Source: Romanomermis culicivorax
Taxonomy: Eukaryota; Nematoda; Enoplea; Mermithida; Mermithidae
DNA: 64,000 bases
Assembly: GCA_963922205.1 (NCBI GenBank)
Contig: CAWUHX010000078.1
Span: 1,116,001 to 1,180,000 of the forward strand
Reading direction: 5' to 3'
In this document: one piece after another, positions 1-13,300 of the stretch
How the letters are laid out: every line of letters starts with the position of its first letter
Numbering within the stretch: the stretch's first letter is position 1
The notes under the pieces: generated by a model
Database searches by the model: none
What the model was told of the DNA's origin: nothing
What the model saw: the letters and a program-made list of their open reading frames with translations, nothing else
Position numbers and translations under genes: made by a program

Positions 1-244
1 AAAAGTGGCTAATGCGAACGCTATTCAAAATCGCTTTGAGTTATTGAATAAACTTCAGCACGTGCATGCCTTCAGAATTTTCAACTTGGTAAATCAATAT
101 TAGTCGATATTAGTAATATTTTTTATGAGAGCCGTTTCAGAACCGACAAATATTAAATAAAATATTGACGATATTAGTTATAGTTTTGCCAAAGCGTTGC
201 ATAAAATTCCTCAACTTACCAATAAAATGTTCGCAATTTCGACA

Positions 245-490
245 GTAGTATTATACTCCATTCGTTTTGAAATGATCGATGCAGTGAGGTCACACACAAA
301 CTTTTAACCAAATTTACGAAAGACTCGTTGAATTTAATCAATAAATTTTTCCTTCATGATGTAGAATCCATGATAATCACTCCTTTCGATTGTTGAAGAT
401 TATCGAAATTGATTTCCTGATATCTAATAATGTTGCCTTTGCCGAAACTCCGCCGGCTGAATCGATCATTTCAAAAGGAATGGAGTATAG
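245..490. mobile_element. Short palindromic MITE, left copy of a family also at the right edge
   Basis: Inverted arms containing TTTTGAAATGATCGATGCAG near 253-285 and its reverse complement near 455-488 enclose about 170 bp. A related pair lies at 62295-62330 and 63790-63835, and the interior near 400-450 resembles the reverse complement of 63615-63690. Short open frames inside are products of the palindrome. No target duplication was resolved. Confidence 0.5.
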
Positions 491-1462
491 TGAAATCCTT
501 ATGAATACATTTGGCGGCTGTACAAATGCAAATGCAAAAAAATATGTGAGCGAATTTTGTCCCATACCAGACTTCCAATATTTTATGGTTCTTACTCCGA
601 TCAATGGTTCAGAAAGCCAAACGGTGTACGTGACCTAGATTAGCTTGATAAGTGCAAGAATAATTTAAACTCATATTAGCACCAACGTGTCGGACTCGAC
701 ACGAATGAAATCATTTTTTTCATTTCCCGCTTAGTTTTAATAAGTTTCGACAATACACAATTAATTCGAAAACGTCAGATCGAATAGAGAATCTGCGGTT
801 TTATTATTTTAATGTTCAAAACTAATACTAACAAGATTACCTTAATTTTTAGCATGAATCAACCTCATGGCTCATTACACCTGGGTGGCCCACAATGATC
901 GTAGTGATTTTCTCTCGAGCATGCTCTGCGTGTTATTGGAGTGACTAATGATGAGTTTCCTGAAAACTATTGATTTCAATGCTCTACAGTAAATTCGTCT
1001 CCAACAATGCATTAGTTTTATGATATACTTTCTGGACGAAAAACAAATTACTGTAATGTGAATCCCCCAAAAGTTTGTTTACAGTCCGAAAAAATACAAA
1101 CAAGACATTCTATGTATATTATGATCAAATAATCTTTATAACTGCGTTGCTGGTTAATAATGATGGCATATTTTCTATAATATTTATCAGTCCTTGGTGA
1201 GACGAACTTCCGAGAACCAATATATATCGGTAGTATTTTATTGGTATTCCCCAATATTTTATTAGAAAACATCGCCCAAGGTCAAAATGTTACATGCAAC
1301 ACCTTTTATTGGGCTCAATAAATAGTAGTAAAAATAGTACTGATAACTCCTACATGACTAACATATATTTGGAAAAATTGACGCGCATAGAAAAATAGCA
1401 TGTATGCAAAACAATTATAAACCTTGAAATTTCTGCAATAGGTTTATTTTCATTTTTGAATT
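491..1462. other. AT-rich intergenic DNA, nothing recognised
   Basis: No conserved protein, RNA gene or clear repeat is visible here. Open frames are short and look random. Confidence 0.4.
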
Positions 1463-1816
1463 TTAAATTTTAAGACACGATTTCTGAGAGATTCGACCCT
1501 CTGTTCCATTGACCTATGATAAGTTGAAAATTAATATCTAATAATGAGAAATTCTGGATAGTTTTACACGCTGAGTATAATGACAGCATTCATTACGCAT
1601 AAAAGTCAAAATTCGCATAGCTGCAGTATTTCAAAGTTTGGAATTTCTACACTTTTTTACATTTGTCATTCTGTACACATCTATCGAAACATAACAAGTC
1701 AGAAAGGACGTGACTCTTTAACCGTATGTTCATTACATACAGAAGACCATGCTCTATATTCAGGTATGAAAAAATTTTCTAACCCCTTATTTTATACTTT
1801 TTATGTTAATTTGACG
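1463..1816 (+). repeat. Divergent relative of the long inverted-arm element
   Basis: The stretch resembles parts of 13681-14520, for example the segments reading CACGATTTCTGAGAGATTC and TTTGGAATTTCTACAC. The order is the same but many substitutions and gaps separate the copies. It looks like an old solo fragment of the 13.7-16.9 kb element family. Confidence 0.4.
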
Positions 1817-2870
1817 TGTCAAAAAGAAAGTACGAACAAACCGAAAAAATCATTTGTAGCTTTTTTGGGCACTGTCCCATAAGATGCCGCAGAATTTTTT
1901 TATGATTTCTGAAGCCACGAATGTACAACATATTGTATTAAAATTTCAATACAGGTTTGTACACCGTTTTGGGAGCTATAGGTGTCTACACATCCTGAAA
2001 GTTGATGCAAATATGCTGTTTCATCCCACTAAATATGCCATTAAGGGGATGCAGGAAACATTTGAAATGTTCAGATTATACGATGAAAAGAGAAGATGTG
2101 GGTCGAATTACTGGTACAATTTCATCGATCTATTCACAATGATTCTGCAACAGGGTGTCTCAGTAATGTAATTTTAAAAAATCGAAGCTGGTAGTTTAAA
2201 GCCCTATTCAGAGGTAAAAAAATCCTAGGATTTTTATCGGCAACAGACGGCGACAGTCGACGACTCTATGGAATGAATAGGCAGAAAGCCCAATTCAGAA
2301 GTGAAAAAATCCTAGGATTTTTGTCAGCGACAGTCGGCGACTGCACTTCTGAATTGGGCTTAACGTTACAAAATAAATGTCGGCCGTCTAACTCCGGTCT
2401 ATGTTATAAGCTGTGAGAAAGTGCTTTACCATTCGAGGCGCCCTGTTTCACACCACGTGATGTTAGCCAGTTGAAAAATATATATTTCTGAAATTTGATG
2501 ACAATTTTCAAAATTTTCAACGTTTCATTTAATAACATTGTTCAGCAATCATCGAACCCAAATATCAATAAAATTTTATCAGGACATCGAGCCACATTTC
2601 TTCTTCTAATGTATCCTCTGTCCCCAGAGCTTTATTGATTAGACATTTATCTAGATTCAAAGGCAAATTTGAATGACAGTGAAGTCTGTGCAAATCTCTG
2701 CAGCTCCCAAAAAGGTGCAAAAATCGGATTGAAATTTTAATACAATATGTTGGACATTAGTGGCTAGAGAAATGAAGGAAAAAGTTCTGCGAAATCCTAT
2801 AGGAAGGTGTCCGGAAAACATTCCAAATGATCTGTTGGCTTTTTTCCACTTCTTTTTTGACACTTTAAAA
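1817..2870. mobile_element. Inverted-repeat element with about 200-bp arms
   Basis: The left arm, about 1817-2020, matches the reverse complement of about 2640-2870. Both arms can be translated to the shared string ATNVQHIVLKFQ, which shows common ancestry rather than coding. A CCTAGG-type MITE is nested at 2199-2363. The ends are approximate and no target duplication was resolved. Confidence 0.55.
2199..2363. mobile_element. MITE with AGCCC ends and CCTAGG/GTCGGCGAC motifs, copy 1
   Basis: The element begins with GCCCTATTCAG and ends with CTGAATTGGGC. TTAA-like tetranucleotides sit at both edges, which would suit a piggyBac-like or Kolobok-like family. Inside, AAAAAATCCTAGGATTTTT and GCCGACTGTCGCC-type segments recur. 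Related copies are at 10694-10880 and 62720-62948. Confidence 0.55.
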
Positions 2871-4180
2871 TAGTGTACAAGGTGTAAATTTCAAAACAAG
2901 AAAAATTGTTGCGTAAAAAATTATAGAAAATTTTCTCCAGCATATAATCAATATTTGTTAGGGTTATGCATTTTCTACACCCATATATTTTGAATCGCGC
3001 CTACATAACACAAAATGCTAAAAAATAAATTTGTAAAGTTAAAAAAAACTCAAAAAAAATCGGCAGAAAATTTTGATATGCAAATTCTGACTTTCATGCA
3101 AAATAACTTCTCGAATGATACTCAGCATGTAAAACTACACACCTGATTTCCAAGCATGATTAATTTTTAACTTATTGTAGTCAAAGTCGAACTTTTCAGA
3201 AATTGCGTTTTAATAAAATGTTGGAAATGCTTTCAAAAACTGGGTCGGTTTATTCTGCACACCATCAACCAGGACAGTAAAATTTCAACTTCTGTATGCC
3301 TAACCTTTTCCATACACATATTTAAATGTCTGTTTCCACATTATCCGTCTGCGTCAATTTAGATTTATTGCAATGGTCTTCTTTTCGTAGAATTTTTCAT
3401 TAAAATCTGTGTTTCATTATCCCCATATTTCCCACTGTTTTTACTTTTTTCTTTTCTTGATTTCTCCATGGGTGATAAAAGGATGGAACAATAAAGTCCC
3501 AAGATTCTGATAGTAGAAATATAGAATCATAAGACAATCAGGAGTGAAAAAAATTGGTCAGTTCTGATCATACCTGCACAACATAGAACTTCTGCTTGGG
3601 GTCATTCAGAAGAGGGGTTGGGATAGAAATTTTTTTCTTTCTTGATAACGAAAAGTCTCCTACCATCCAAGCAGCATATTCTTCAACTTAATTTGTGAAA
3701 ATATTTCCTTGGTCAGCTTTTTTAAAGTTTTAATGCTACTTCTTTAAAATCAGGCATTTTTTGTTTATAAAAATCGTTGAACACAACATCATTTTCATCT
3801 TTATGACGACTTTCTCTTCTCTCTTGGTAATTTTCCTTTATCATCGTCTCATCAATGCTAGGGTTCAAATTTGCCGAGGGTCGGCAAGAATTTGCTCAAG
3901 GTCCATCAAAAAAATAGGTGGTGCGCCTCGTCGGGACATTGGTAGTCTTCAGGAGTCCACTTGCTGTTAAGCTAAAGGTGTGATCGAAATAGACTAATAT
4001 TTGAAGATCTTATCCCGAGATCATAGTGTTTTTCTACTGTAGGTAGCTGTTTTTCTTCCGGGGGATACGCTTCCTCGACGAACATGACAAGAAACAATTT
4101 CAATATCAGAAACGTTGCCTCTGCAGAATTTGATTCTCCAAATCAAGTAAACTTCTTAGATTATACATATATATACAGCC
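2871..4180. other. AT-rich DNA, nothing recognised
   Basis: No recognisable coding sequence or structured repeat is seen. Poly-A and poly-T tracts are common and the open frames are short. Confidence 0.4.
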
Positions 4181-4351
4181 AGCAGGTTCGGCACACTTAT
4201 ACAGCCAGCAGGTTCGGCACACAGAATGTAAAATAAAATCACAGAATATCACGACCGTAGTTATTCTAACAAAATCCGCCTTGTAATAAAACCGCATGAA
4301 GGAGCTGAAATTAGCACCCTCAATCTAGCCGAACCTGCTGGCTGTATAAGA
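4181..4351. repeat. Direct and inverted copies of a CAGCAGGTTCGGC motif
   Basis: TATACAGCCAGCAGGTTCGGC occurs as two tandem copies near 4168-4220, and its reverse complement GCCGAACCTGCTGGCTGTAT occurs at about 4329-4348. The arrangement can form a long hairpin and probably marks the ends of a small non-autonomous element. Confidence 0.5.
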
Positions 4352-4764
4352 CCCAGATGCAGTACAATTTCACAATGAAAATCAGATGTTTCAATGGAAT
4401 GGTTCCGTATGCCGATCGATTACTGCGATTTCACCGATCTCTTTATGAAACTTTATTATATGAAACAATATAGTTTTTCTCAGGTTTTTAGGCAATCAAA
4501 GGAACGAGATTATGTTCCACATGACAAACCTAGCAATCAAGTGCCGAAAAATGCGCAACAATTTCATATTTCACCCGTAGTTTAGACATTTTGCTATTCA
4601 CAAACCCCCCAGACGGGTAACCTGTCTGCGTGCACTCCACGGGACACGTGCTATGATGTCATCACTCAGCAAGGACTTCGACGTGCCTTTCATGCTGCTT
4701 TCTGATATGTGCAAGGGCGTGCATCTCTATTGACATTCGGGACGTTCTACCGGTGTAGTCCCAA

Positions 4765-6800
4765 CATTTTCACTATCCCAACATGGCCACCGTCCCAACA
4801 TTGCCACCATTTCTTTAAAGTGGAATCTTGGATAAAAATTTGGCATAACATAATGAGATATAAACTTGTGAAACAAACGGGGTGCCTCCAAATTCATTAA
4901 ACATGCGAATTAATCATGCCATCTTTAATTTTCATTTTTTGGAAATGAATTGACTTGGTGATGGTTAATTGACTTTGCTCTTTTCGATGCACATTTGCAC
5001 AACCACAGGCGTTCTGCATGCAGCTTCTTCAGGTAGGCAATAACGTCTTCCCTGGTGTCGGCCTTGCGACAGGCGCCCTACACATGAAAAAATTCACTGA
5101 TGGACACAGTCTTTAACCATAGGAATCGAAAGCTGAGCACATTTTAAACGCATGTACAGTGTACCCGTGCAAAATGCAAAGAGCATAAAATAGTTTTATT
5201 TTTATGCAAATTAGACTGGGAAAGTAAATTATGCATAATACATGAACATAACAAACTTCTCAGTAGTATTTACTTTTCTTGTTCACAAAAATGGTTCACT
5301 TTGGTCCTACTGAATATTTTCTATGTCAAGAATTGAAAAATATTTCGCTAATTGTCGAATCGCGAAATCCTCAATTATATCATCTGTTCCAAAAGAAATC
5401 TTCAAAGTGTTTGTCCAATAATGTTTTATCTAATTATTATGTTTGTAAACTTGCTCGCCTCTTGGAAATGCGGGGTCAGCCAGAGTTACGGTTCAAAATA
5501 AAAGATTTATGACAGATCCGACCATAGGTCACGCCTGGCTGCAATCCGAAGAGCAAATGTGAAATCGAAGGGCTTAAATTGAGTCGAGAGACAAGGAAGC
5601 GATGTTCTGAACAGGGAATAGCTCCACTGTGTGCTTTTCGTCAGTCTGTGGCTCAAATTCCAAACATATTTCCACTGGATCAGCAAATGCAAGAGGAAAT
5701 AGAGATGGAAATAGGATCGTACAAAAAGAATCGTTCCAGTCTTTACCAACAACTTCAGAAAACAATGATACCTATAATAGATCATCATGACCCACCCATA
5801 GGAGATCGCTTAACGTTACGTGGTAGGGAAGCTCATTCAGTGGATAATGATGCAAATCTGGCGAATGAACGTATGCTCTGGCGAATGAACGTCTGCTTTT
5901 TCATATTTTTTAAACTTGGTGCCAAAAAATTCTATTTATAGCTTTACCAGCTCTGAAACCCAACTATCAAGTGTGGACGGGTACCCTCTCCATTGAGTCA
6001 GAGATATTTTTTTCTCTTTTACAGATTATAAAAATTTTTCTTTCTCGATTAATTGGTCTTCTAAAATGTAAACAGGTGGGTTCCGGCCTCCGGGCATATC
6101 TATCCTCAACTAGGAAATACTCTTCTGTCCAGTTAGGCCAGAATTCTTCCTCAAAAGTTCGTTTTACTTTACTCAGACGAACTTTGGTGGCTGTAGGGAC
6201 TCAGGTAGCTGTAGAGACCTGGTGGATGTAGAGGCTCTGGTGGCTGTAGAGACCCTGTTTGCTGTAAAGACCCTAGTGGCTGTAGAAACTCTGGTGGCTA
6301 TAGAGACCCTAGTAGCTGTAGAGACCCTGGTGGCTGTAGAGACCCTGGTGTCTGCAGAGACTTTAGTAGCTGTAGAGACTCTGGTAGCTGAAGAGACCCT
6401 GGTAGCAGTAAAGATTTATAAATTGAATATATGAATCTTATGCGTGCAAAAAACGATTCTGTGAATGGAATCTTTGGTTTACAAGATGATGATTTTCGTG
6501 CTAGAGTTCGTCAATATTTGGAGCACTTGTGTACCTGCTTGGTTGAAGTGTTTGATTGATTCAGTAAAATTGAGGAAATAAGTTATTTGTAAAACAGGAA
6601 ATAAGTTAGAAAATGGACACACCCAGTTTGTTTTAATAATTATATGTCAGCATGTTATGCAAAATCTTCAAAAAAGTAGTATTAAAATGGTATGTTTTTA
6701 CCCTCATATCAAATGGTGGCAATGTTGGGATTTTTTGGTGGCAATGTTGAGATGGTGGCAATGTTGGGATGGTGGCAATGTTGGGGCACAATCGTTCTAC
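4765..6800. mobile_element. Putative decayed DNA transposon bounded by inverted CCCAACATTGCCACC repeats
   Basis: CCCAACATGGCCACCGTCCC and related units at 4768-4812 are inverted as several copies of ATGGTGGCAATGTTGGGA at 6712-6788. Between them, 5291-5512 and 5579-5941 are open plus-strand frames of ordinary composition separated by stops. I do not recognise the protein. It contains a Glu/Lys-rich helical stretch around 5690-5760. A transposon with degenerate cargo fits best, but no catalytic motif is visible. Confidence 0.35.
6185..6415 (+). repeat. 18-bp minisatellite
   Basis: About twelve imperfect copies of an 18-bp unit, roughly GTAGCTGTAGAGACCCTG, run head to tail. The period is divisible by three, so all frames repeat, and one frame reads a monotonous VAVETL string. 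There is no flanking gene structure, so I treat it as a tandem repeat and not a protein. Confidence 0.8.
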
Positions 6801-7341
6801 CTATGTTGTTCAGGGCAGAGCCTGAGCGCGTAGGGGCCAAGTCTGCCAGAGTCTACTGCAAGTGGCGTAAATTAGACTTACATTTTTGAAGACCCTTGGC
6901 GACAAAGACCTTACGGCTTCACATGCATGTACTACAGCCAAAACTTGATGGCGATCAAGCATTGACATTGATTTTTTAAATATCTACGAATAGGGCTCCT
7001 CAAAAGTGTCGTTTCCAAATAACACTTGTTATAAGGCGTTTTATACGTCAAGCGGTATCGAGTAAAACCGAAAATTGTGACCGCGATTAGAGGTTGGATT
7101 ACCGATAATTACATGTTATCTCCGGTTTTCCAAGTCATTCGTAGTTTTTCACTATACTTTTACTTCACGATCAGACATTCGGTTTCTCTTATTTGTTTAT
7201 GATTTGCAGCCAAGTAGTCATAAGAACAATTTTTTAACAGTTGCTATCGGAGCCGGGGAAAATCATAAATATTCAAAGAAGATGTGTGATATTTACTATT
7301 TCATATCACTGGACTCGATTACAAAAACACCATGCCCTGAA

Positions 7342-10300
7342 TCAATGATGCTGGGCGCTTTCTTTCTCCATTTTTTTACATTCGAAATAGAAACCCTCTT
7401 TCATTTTGCTGATTATAAAACCGACCGTCAAACGCCAGGCTTCGATCGTCTTTTTGTCCCTGGTTCGCCAACTGTGGCGGGCGTAGTCAGTCATAGCCGC
7501 GGCGAACAAGTCCCAATAATCGGGCTTGAACCCAGACGACGAAGGGAAATGGGCGTGTCGGCTTCCGTAGCTGAAAAGTAGGGGACCCATTACGTCGTCC
7601 AACGCGTCGGTGCTGTCGACAACCATTTCGATGACGTTTTGAAAAACTCGGGCGTGGCTGAAAGATGACATTTGATTTTAGCCCCAACTATTTTAGGTCA
7701 CGTGATATCTTACAGGACGTGGAGAGAGGCCTCAAATATCATGACTGAAACACGAAATAATAAGTACATTTAACATTAACCATTTTCTGCATGGGCTTTC
7801 TTTACTAAAATTTGCATAAATGTAAAAAATGGGCATTTCTCTTTATCTAAGGTTTAAGGTTGAATTACCTAGCATAAAAAGTATCAAAGTTAACAAAAAT
7901 TCAGAATTATGTGATAAGTAATATATTAGAGAATGACCATGATCATATTGACAATTATTGTAGTTTCAAAAAACGCATATTCCACCATTATGCTCGTCGT
8001 TGCGGAAACCATGCAATAGGCAAAGTTTTCATCGTTTAGTTAATATGCGAATTCTAGTGTAAATAAAGCCAAGGGAAAAATGCCATTTCAATGTGCCTCC
8101 CATCGACATTCATTTATCAGAAGATTAAAATGAAATTTTCAAAAAATAGAATAAAAAGTGTGCGGTTCCCCCTATGTGTATGGTCTTACATACTATTTGT
8201 TTAGAGCTTCGGAATGCAAAGAAATCCGTAAGTAGATAATATGATTCATGCGCATCGTGTCGACATATTGTTTTCAACCTACTGTATATGCCACTAACAT
8301 GAATTCGGAAATTTTGGAGACTCGGAAGATTTAGCGCTGAGCCAACTTGACAAAAATGTGCCCGCTTCCGTCTTATTTTATTTGCGTATCTTTTCACCGT
8401 TTGGAAGCTCATTTCAAACATGAACCTAGAAACTTGTGAATTCACCCAACTATACTCTGTTCATTTTCAAAGGAAACTCGAAACGAAAAAACCAAAAAAA
8501 TTTGCAGTGGGGTGATGATGACCAGAAGTCAAAATTTTTTTCTTTCAAGTTGTAGTCTGACTGATACAGTGAATCTGAAAAAAAGTTGACTCCTCATGCA
8601 GGTTGTTTCTTATTTGCATGAGTATTTTTTTCCCGAGACTCATGTGGAAAAAATGGACTATAATCTTTCGACACCTTTTGAGTGTTGAAAATTTCACAGT
8701 AATAGGTTCATAGATGTAAAATGTTCGAAATGCCCTGAAAACACCCATATATTGTGGACAGCATTTTGATCTATAGTCTATCCATTTTCAAATGAATCCC
8801 GGAAAGCAGAGCAGACAATATACTTGTATCCCAGGCTCAAAACTTTTTTCTCAATAACTGCTGCAGTCAACTGGAAAAACGGTGTCCGTATGTACTCATC
8901 ACCTGCGTGAATATCTTTCTGCCAGCCGCGAAACTCATTTAGAAAAAATGGACTACAGCGACACGATTAGCTATGCCGCACCCCGTTCGGCATGAAGGAA
9001 TTGGATTACTACATAGTTTTCTTTTGGCAATTATGAAGACATTATTTATTTTTGTCATTTTCACTAAATACGCTTTTGATCTGATTAAAGCTCAATACAT
9101 AAGATTTGACTTTTTAACTGTTTTTTAGTAAAGGATGGATAATAGCTGTCTCTTGGCTAACTATGCCCTCTTATAACAATACAATGTTAGAGATTTTTTG
9201 ACAAAATTATTTAAGTAGTCGGTTGAAATTTGGAAATGTCAAAAGCATAACATATTCTGGAAGGACTGATATGTAGGTCAAAATGAGGGAAGTAAATATC
9301 TCAAATTTTTGAGTCAGTGTTATATAGAATGATCAGCTCACGAAATATACAGGATTCATGCAATGTTATTCAAATCTTTACCTACTACAGTCCAACTAAA
9401 GTATTCAGCAAATCGCCGCATGTATTTGTTATTATTTTGATAAACTTATATTATAAATTTTTCTTGTAGTCCCGTACGATAAGTTATCTTAGTCAACATA
9501 AGCAATATTATTCTAGTTCATACTTTTCCTTAAACTTCCGTGAAGCACCAAAGAAGTGCAACATGCTGGGTCGAAGCGAGTTACAAGAAAAATGATAATT
9601 TTTATATCAGTCATATTCATGGACTAATGATGAAGGACTGTAAAATATGCTAACAAAAATTTACATGGACATTCTGATTCGTCTCACTCAGAATTTTGTC
9701 TAAAACCAAAACGAATTTCACAGCACTTCAAAATTGAAAATGGGATGTATGTGTGTGATACTGTACAGTACAAATTCGAACACAAACTAATAACATCGAA
9801 ATATGTCAGCTAGCTCAGCTGGCCGAATCATATTCACCCATAAGTCTATCATAAAGCGCTCATAAATGTATCAAAAATAGAGATACAACATTGTAAGTTA
9901 CGTCTAGATCTCAAAGAGACCTATCGACTGATGTCTAGTTTGCTGCATTTTGAGCTAGAAATCTGATCGCCCAAAAAAATCTTGTTGAGGTCGATAGCTT
10001 CTTGATTGAAGTTAAACCCCAAACCCGAACCACCCACCGAACTACCCTTAAACAATCGGAAAATCACCCGATTAAAGTTTCATCTTTGAATAATTGATCA
10101 ATAGGGATATTATCATCCACACGGAATATCACTTTCAATTCTGGGTATAAAGTGAACAGTCGTTGGAAAATCCAAAGTCCAGCGTGGCCCCGTTTAATGG
10201 ACGCTGAATGCCAAGCGTCTCGCACCGCTTTTCGTTGAAATTCCGTCAATTTCGTGGTGCCGTCATCGCTTTGACCGGCGCCCTGATCCAGATTTTGATC

Positions 10301-13300
10301 CTTGTGCTCGTTGTTATTTAGTGGCAAGCAGAGGCTAGTCTGCTTTTTCCTGTAAGAATTTGATTTTTTTCTGTATTTCATCGAAGGAATATCGAAGGAA
10401 AATCGAAGGAAAACTAATCGAAGGAAAAGATTGTATATTACTCGTAAAAATACAAAATTGACAAAATAAAAATTGTTTCTTAAATTGTTTCCACTACGCT
10501 TTTACTATAAAAATTTTTTACACAAAAACTATTAAAGTTTACGCGTTGAATCGATAAGCGCGTGTTTAGTTAGGTACGTCAATGCAAACATATCATACTC
10601 ATACTTAGCTGGAAGTATTTTACATATGTTTGAGCAACAGTTATGGGATATTTGGAAAACGCATGTCTCAAAATGATAGAAACATCTACAGTAAAGCCCA
10701 ATTTAGAAGTGCAGTCGCCGACTGTCGCCGACTGCCGGCGACAAAAATCTTAGGATTTTTTAACTTCTGAATTGGCCTTTCTGCAAATTGCCTGCTCATT
10801 CTATTCATTCCTTGGAATCGCCGACTGTCGCCGAATCTCGGCGACAAAAATCTTACGATTTTTCACTTCTGAATGGGGCTTGAGTGATGCAAAATCGATG
10901 ATCTCTGAAGGTCAATCAAATTTTGACCAAACTGTAACCACCCACAACAGTCAAAAATGGTGGTATATAACTTTATTTTTGAATAGATTTCAAAAAAATA
11001 TATTGACTGGTATCTAGTTTTTAGCATTTTGGAGAAAATACTGTTCTCCTTGAAAAGTCAGCATTTAGATATGGTCAAACACCTCATACCGATGTGTGTT
11101 GTGTATGTAACTCTGGAAGATGCTAAAAATTTTGACAATTACAAAGTTAATTTTCGTGTACTTTATCCATTTCTTAATTAACATATCATCTTACGATAAT
11201 ATGTTTTTACTTCAATTCATATTTGATTAGATAGATTTTGAATCCCATCTACAATTATATCCATACGTGATTTTTTCTTTGTTTTTATCTGCGAGGCAAA
11301 AAAATTTCATCACTAATGTACCAACAACATTACATTTTCTCAATGATAAACCTTCATTAGTTAGTAAAATAAGTGAATGACGTCGAAAGTGTTATCTTGC
11401 GTTTTAAGCTCAAAAGTCATCAACTTTCCTCCAAAGACAGAGGAAAATCCAAATCGACAAAATCAGACAGAAAGCTTTTTTCTTCAAAAATGATTATTTA
11501 TCTTTTGATGCAACGGCACGTTCCTTCACCAGATCAAAGAACGAGCGTAGTCCCGTGCTTGGCATACCTTGGAGACAACCAATGTATTAGGTTAGCCATA
11601 AGCGATTGATGTGTCGATTAAATTGGCAATAAAAAATCGGATAAGGTTGAATAAATGGAACTGCTATGAATAAATGAATTGATGACCAAAAAATACATAG
11701 AAGATGGTAAAAACTGAAATCGAAATCAGTGCACACCGGATGGATATCGCTGCACTGCATGTGATCTATGATTAAAACGTACAATCCCAATCATTTTCAC
11801 GTGACTCCTATTCATATTAAAATTTATATAAACAATCTAAACCACGGAAACATTGCCTGTGCTTGAATAAAAATGGCATTTGGTGGAAATCATTCGTATC
11901 AAAAAATGTCTTGGTTGACGATGATTATTCACTTCTATCGGATTGTGCAATATCAACCTTAATACTAACTTCATAAGATGACTTATCAAATGCATGCGTT
12001 TCTGAATGTATATTTTAAATTGATTGCTGACAACTCATATAGTGAAACAATATTTACAATATTCATATTTCGGTGTAAATATGGATTATATATTGAAAAA
12101 TTGTTAATGTGTAACAGTATTCAGAAAGCTATGAGATATACAATGCACTTCGGAATGATGCAACTTGTTTGTAGCTTGAGTAAAGTTTTTCATCTCCGTA
12201 AAACAAAATGAAAACCGTCCATGAAATATTATTGAGAAGCGATGGAACTCAAAAGACAAAATGTGTAAATACTATACGTACTGTCCATAGTAGGGTGTTT
12301 ACTTCAAAATCGTACAAAATCCAAACAATGTGGACTGTTCAAACTAGAATTTGTATAATGCTACCGTATTTTTCTCCTTAGAAATGACATCAGAATTTAA
12401 ACGATTCAAACCACTGAAATTATCTAAGTACTAAAATTCAGTTTTTCTTACGGATTGCAGTTGCGAACCACGAGACTATTTCGACATTGCTAGAGAGGGT
12501 TCAGAAGCGTAGCAAAAGTTTCAAAAGCGCAGCACATGCAAATAGTTTAAAAGCGCAGCAATTCTGGTTATACCCTAATCCTAAAACGCTCAAAAGTGCA
12601 GCCAATGGTGGAAAAGTGTTTCAAAAGCGCAGCCAGTTTTAAATTTTCATATGCTATGCTCGACCTATATCGACTCAATAAGTAGACGCCCTACAAGCGT
12701 TTGGCGCGTCCGCATAAGTTGCTGTTCCAGATATCCTTCCACGTTTATGTAAGTTTTCTGTAATCACACTTATCGAGAAAATTTACTTCGGGTGGTAATG
12801 AACTATCACAGGCACACTAAAGCCTATAGATATGCCTCGGAAATACATCTGATGAGTTATGAATAAACGATTGACCTCATGTTTCTCCTTTTAGAAAACG
12901 CACTGTAAGAAACTTTTTAAAAAGATAAAGTCAGTGAAACAGTGAAAGAGTACATCAAGAGATCAGCAAGACGATCCTGAAATGCAGAGAGATCCATTGT
13001 GTAAGCAGTGAATTTCAACGATATCGATTTGGAATTGGAAAGACCTACTTTGTAGTTGTGCGAGATTCCGATGCAGTAAAAACTGAATATAATCTTGAGA
13101 AGAAAGCAATTATGACAAAGAAATAACATGTAACAATCCGTACACAATATACAGAATACTATTCCTGTCTGACAAATGACAACAAACAAACAAACAGAGG
13201 TTGTTATATACCATTTTCACGCGCCAATGGTTTTTCTTTCACGACTAGAGCTCTTTATAAGCTTCTTTCTAATTAAGAGAAAAAATACGGGAGGAAGCTC

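Noticed and set aside
1884..2863. Two frames on opposite strands sharing ATNVQHIVLKFQ
   Set aside because: The match comes from inverted arms of one element and not from two genes.
5279..5941. A host gene with two exons
   Set aside because: Frames are interrupted by stops, no family is recognised and the region is enclosed by inverted repeats, so decayed transposon cargo is more likely.
6222..6434. Open frame of repeating VAVETL residues
   Set aside because: It results from an 18-bp tandem repeat whose period is a multiple of three, with no gene context.
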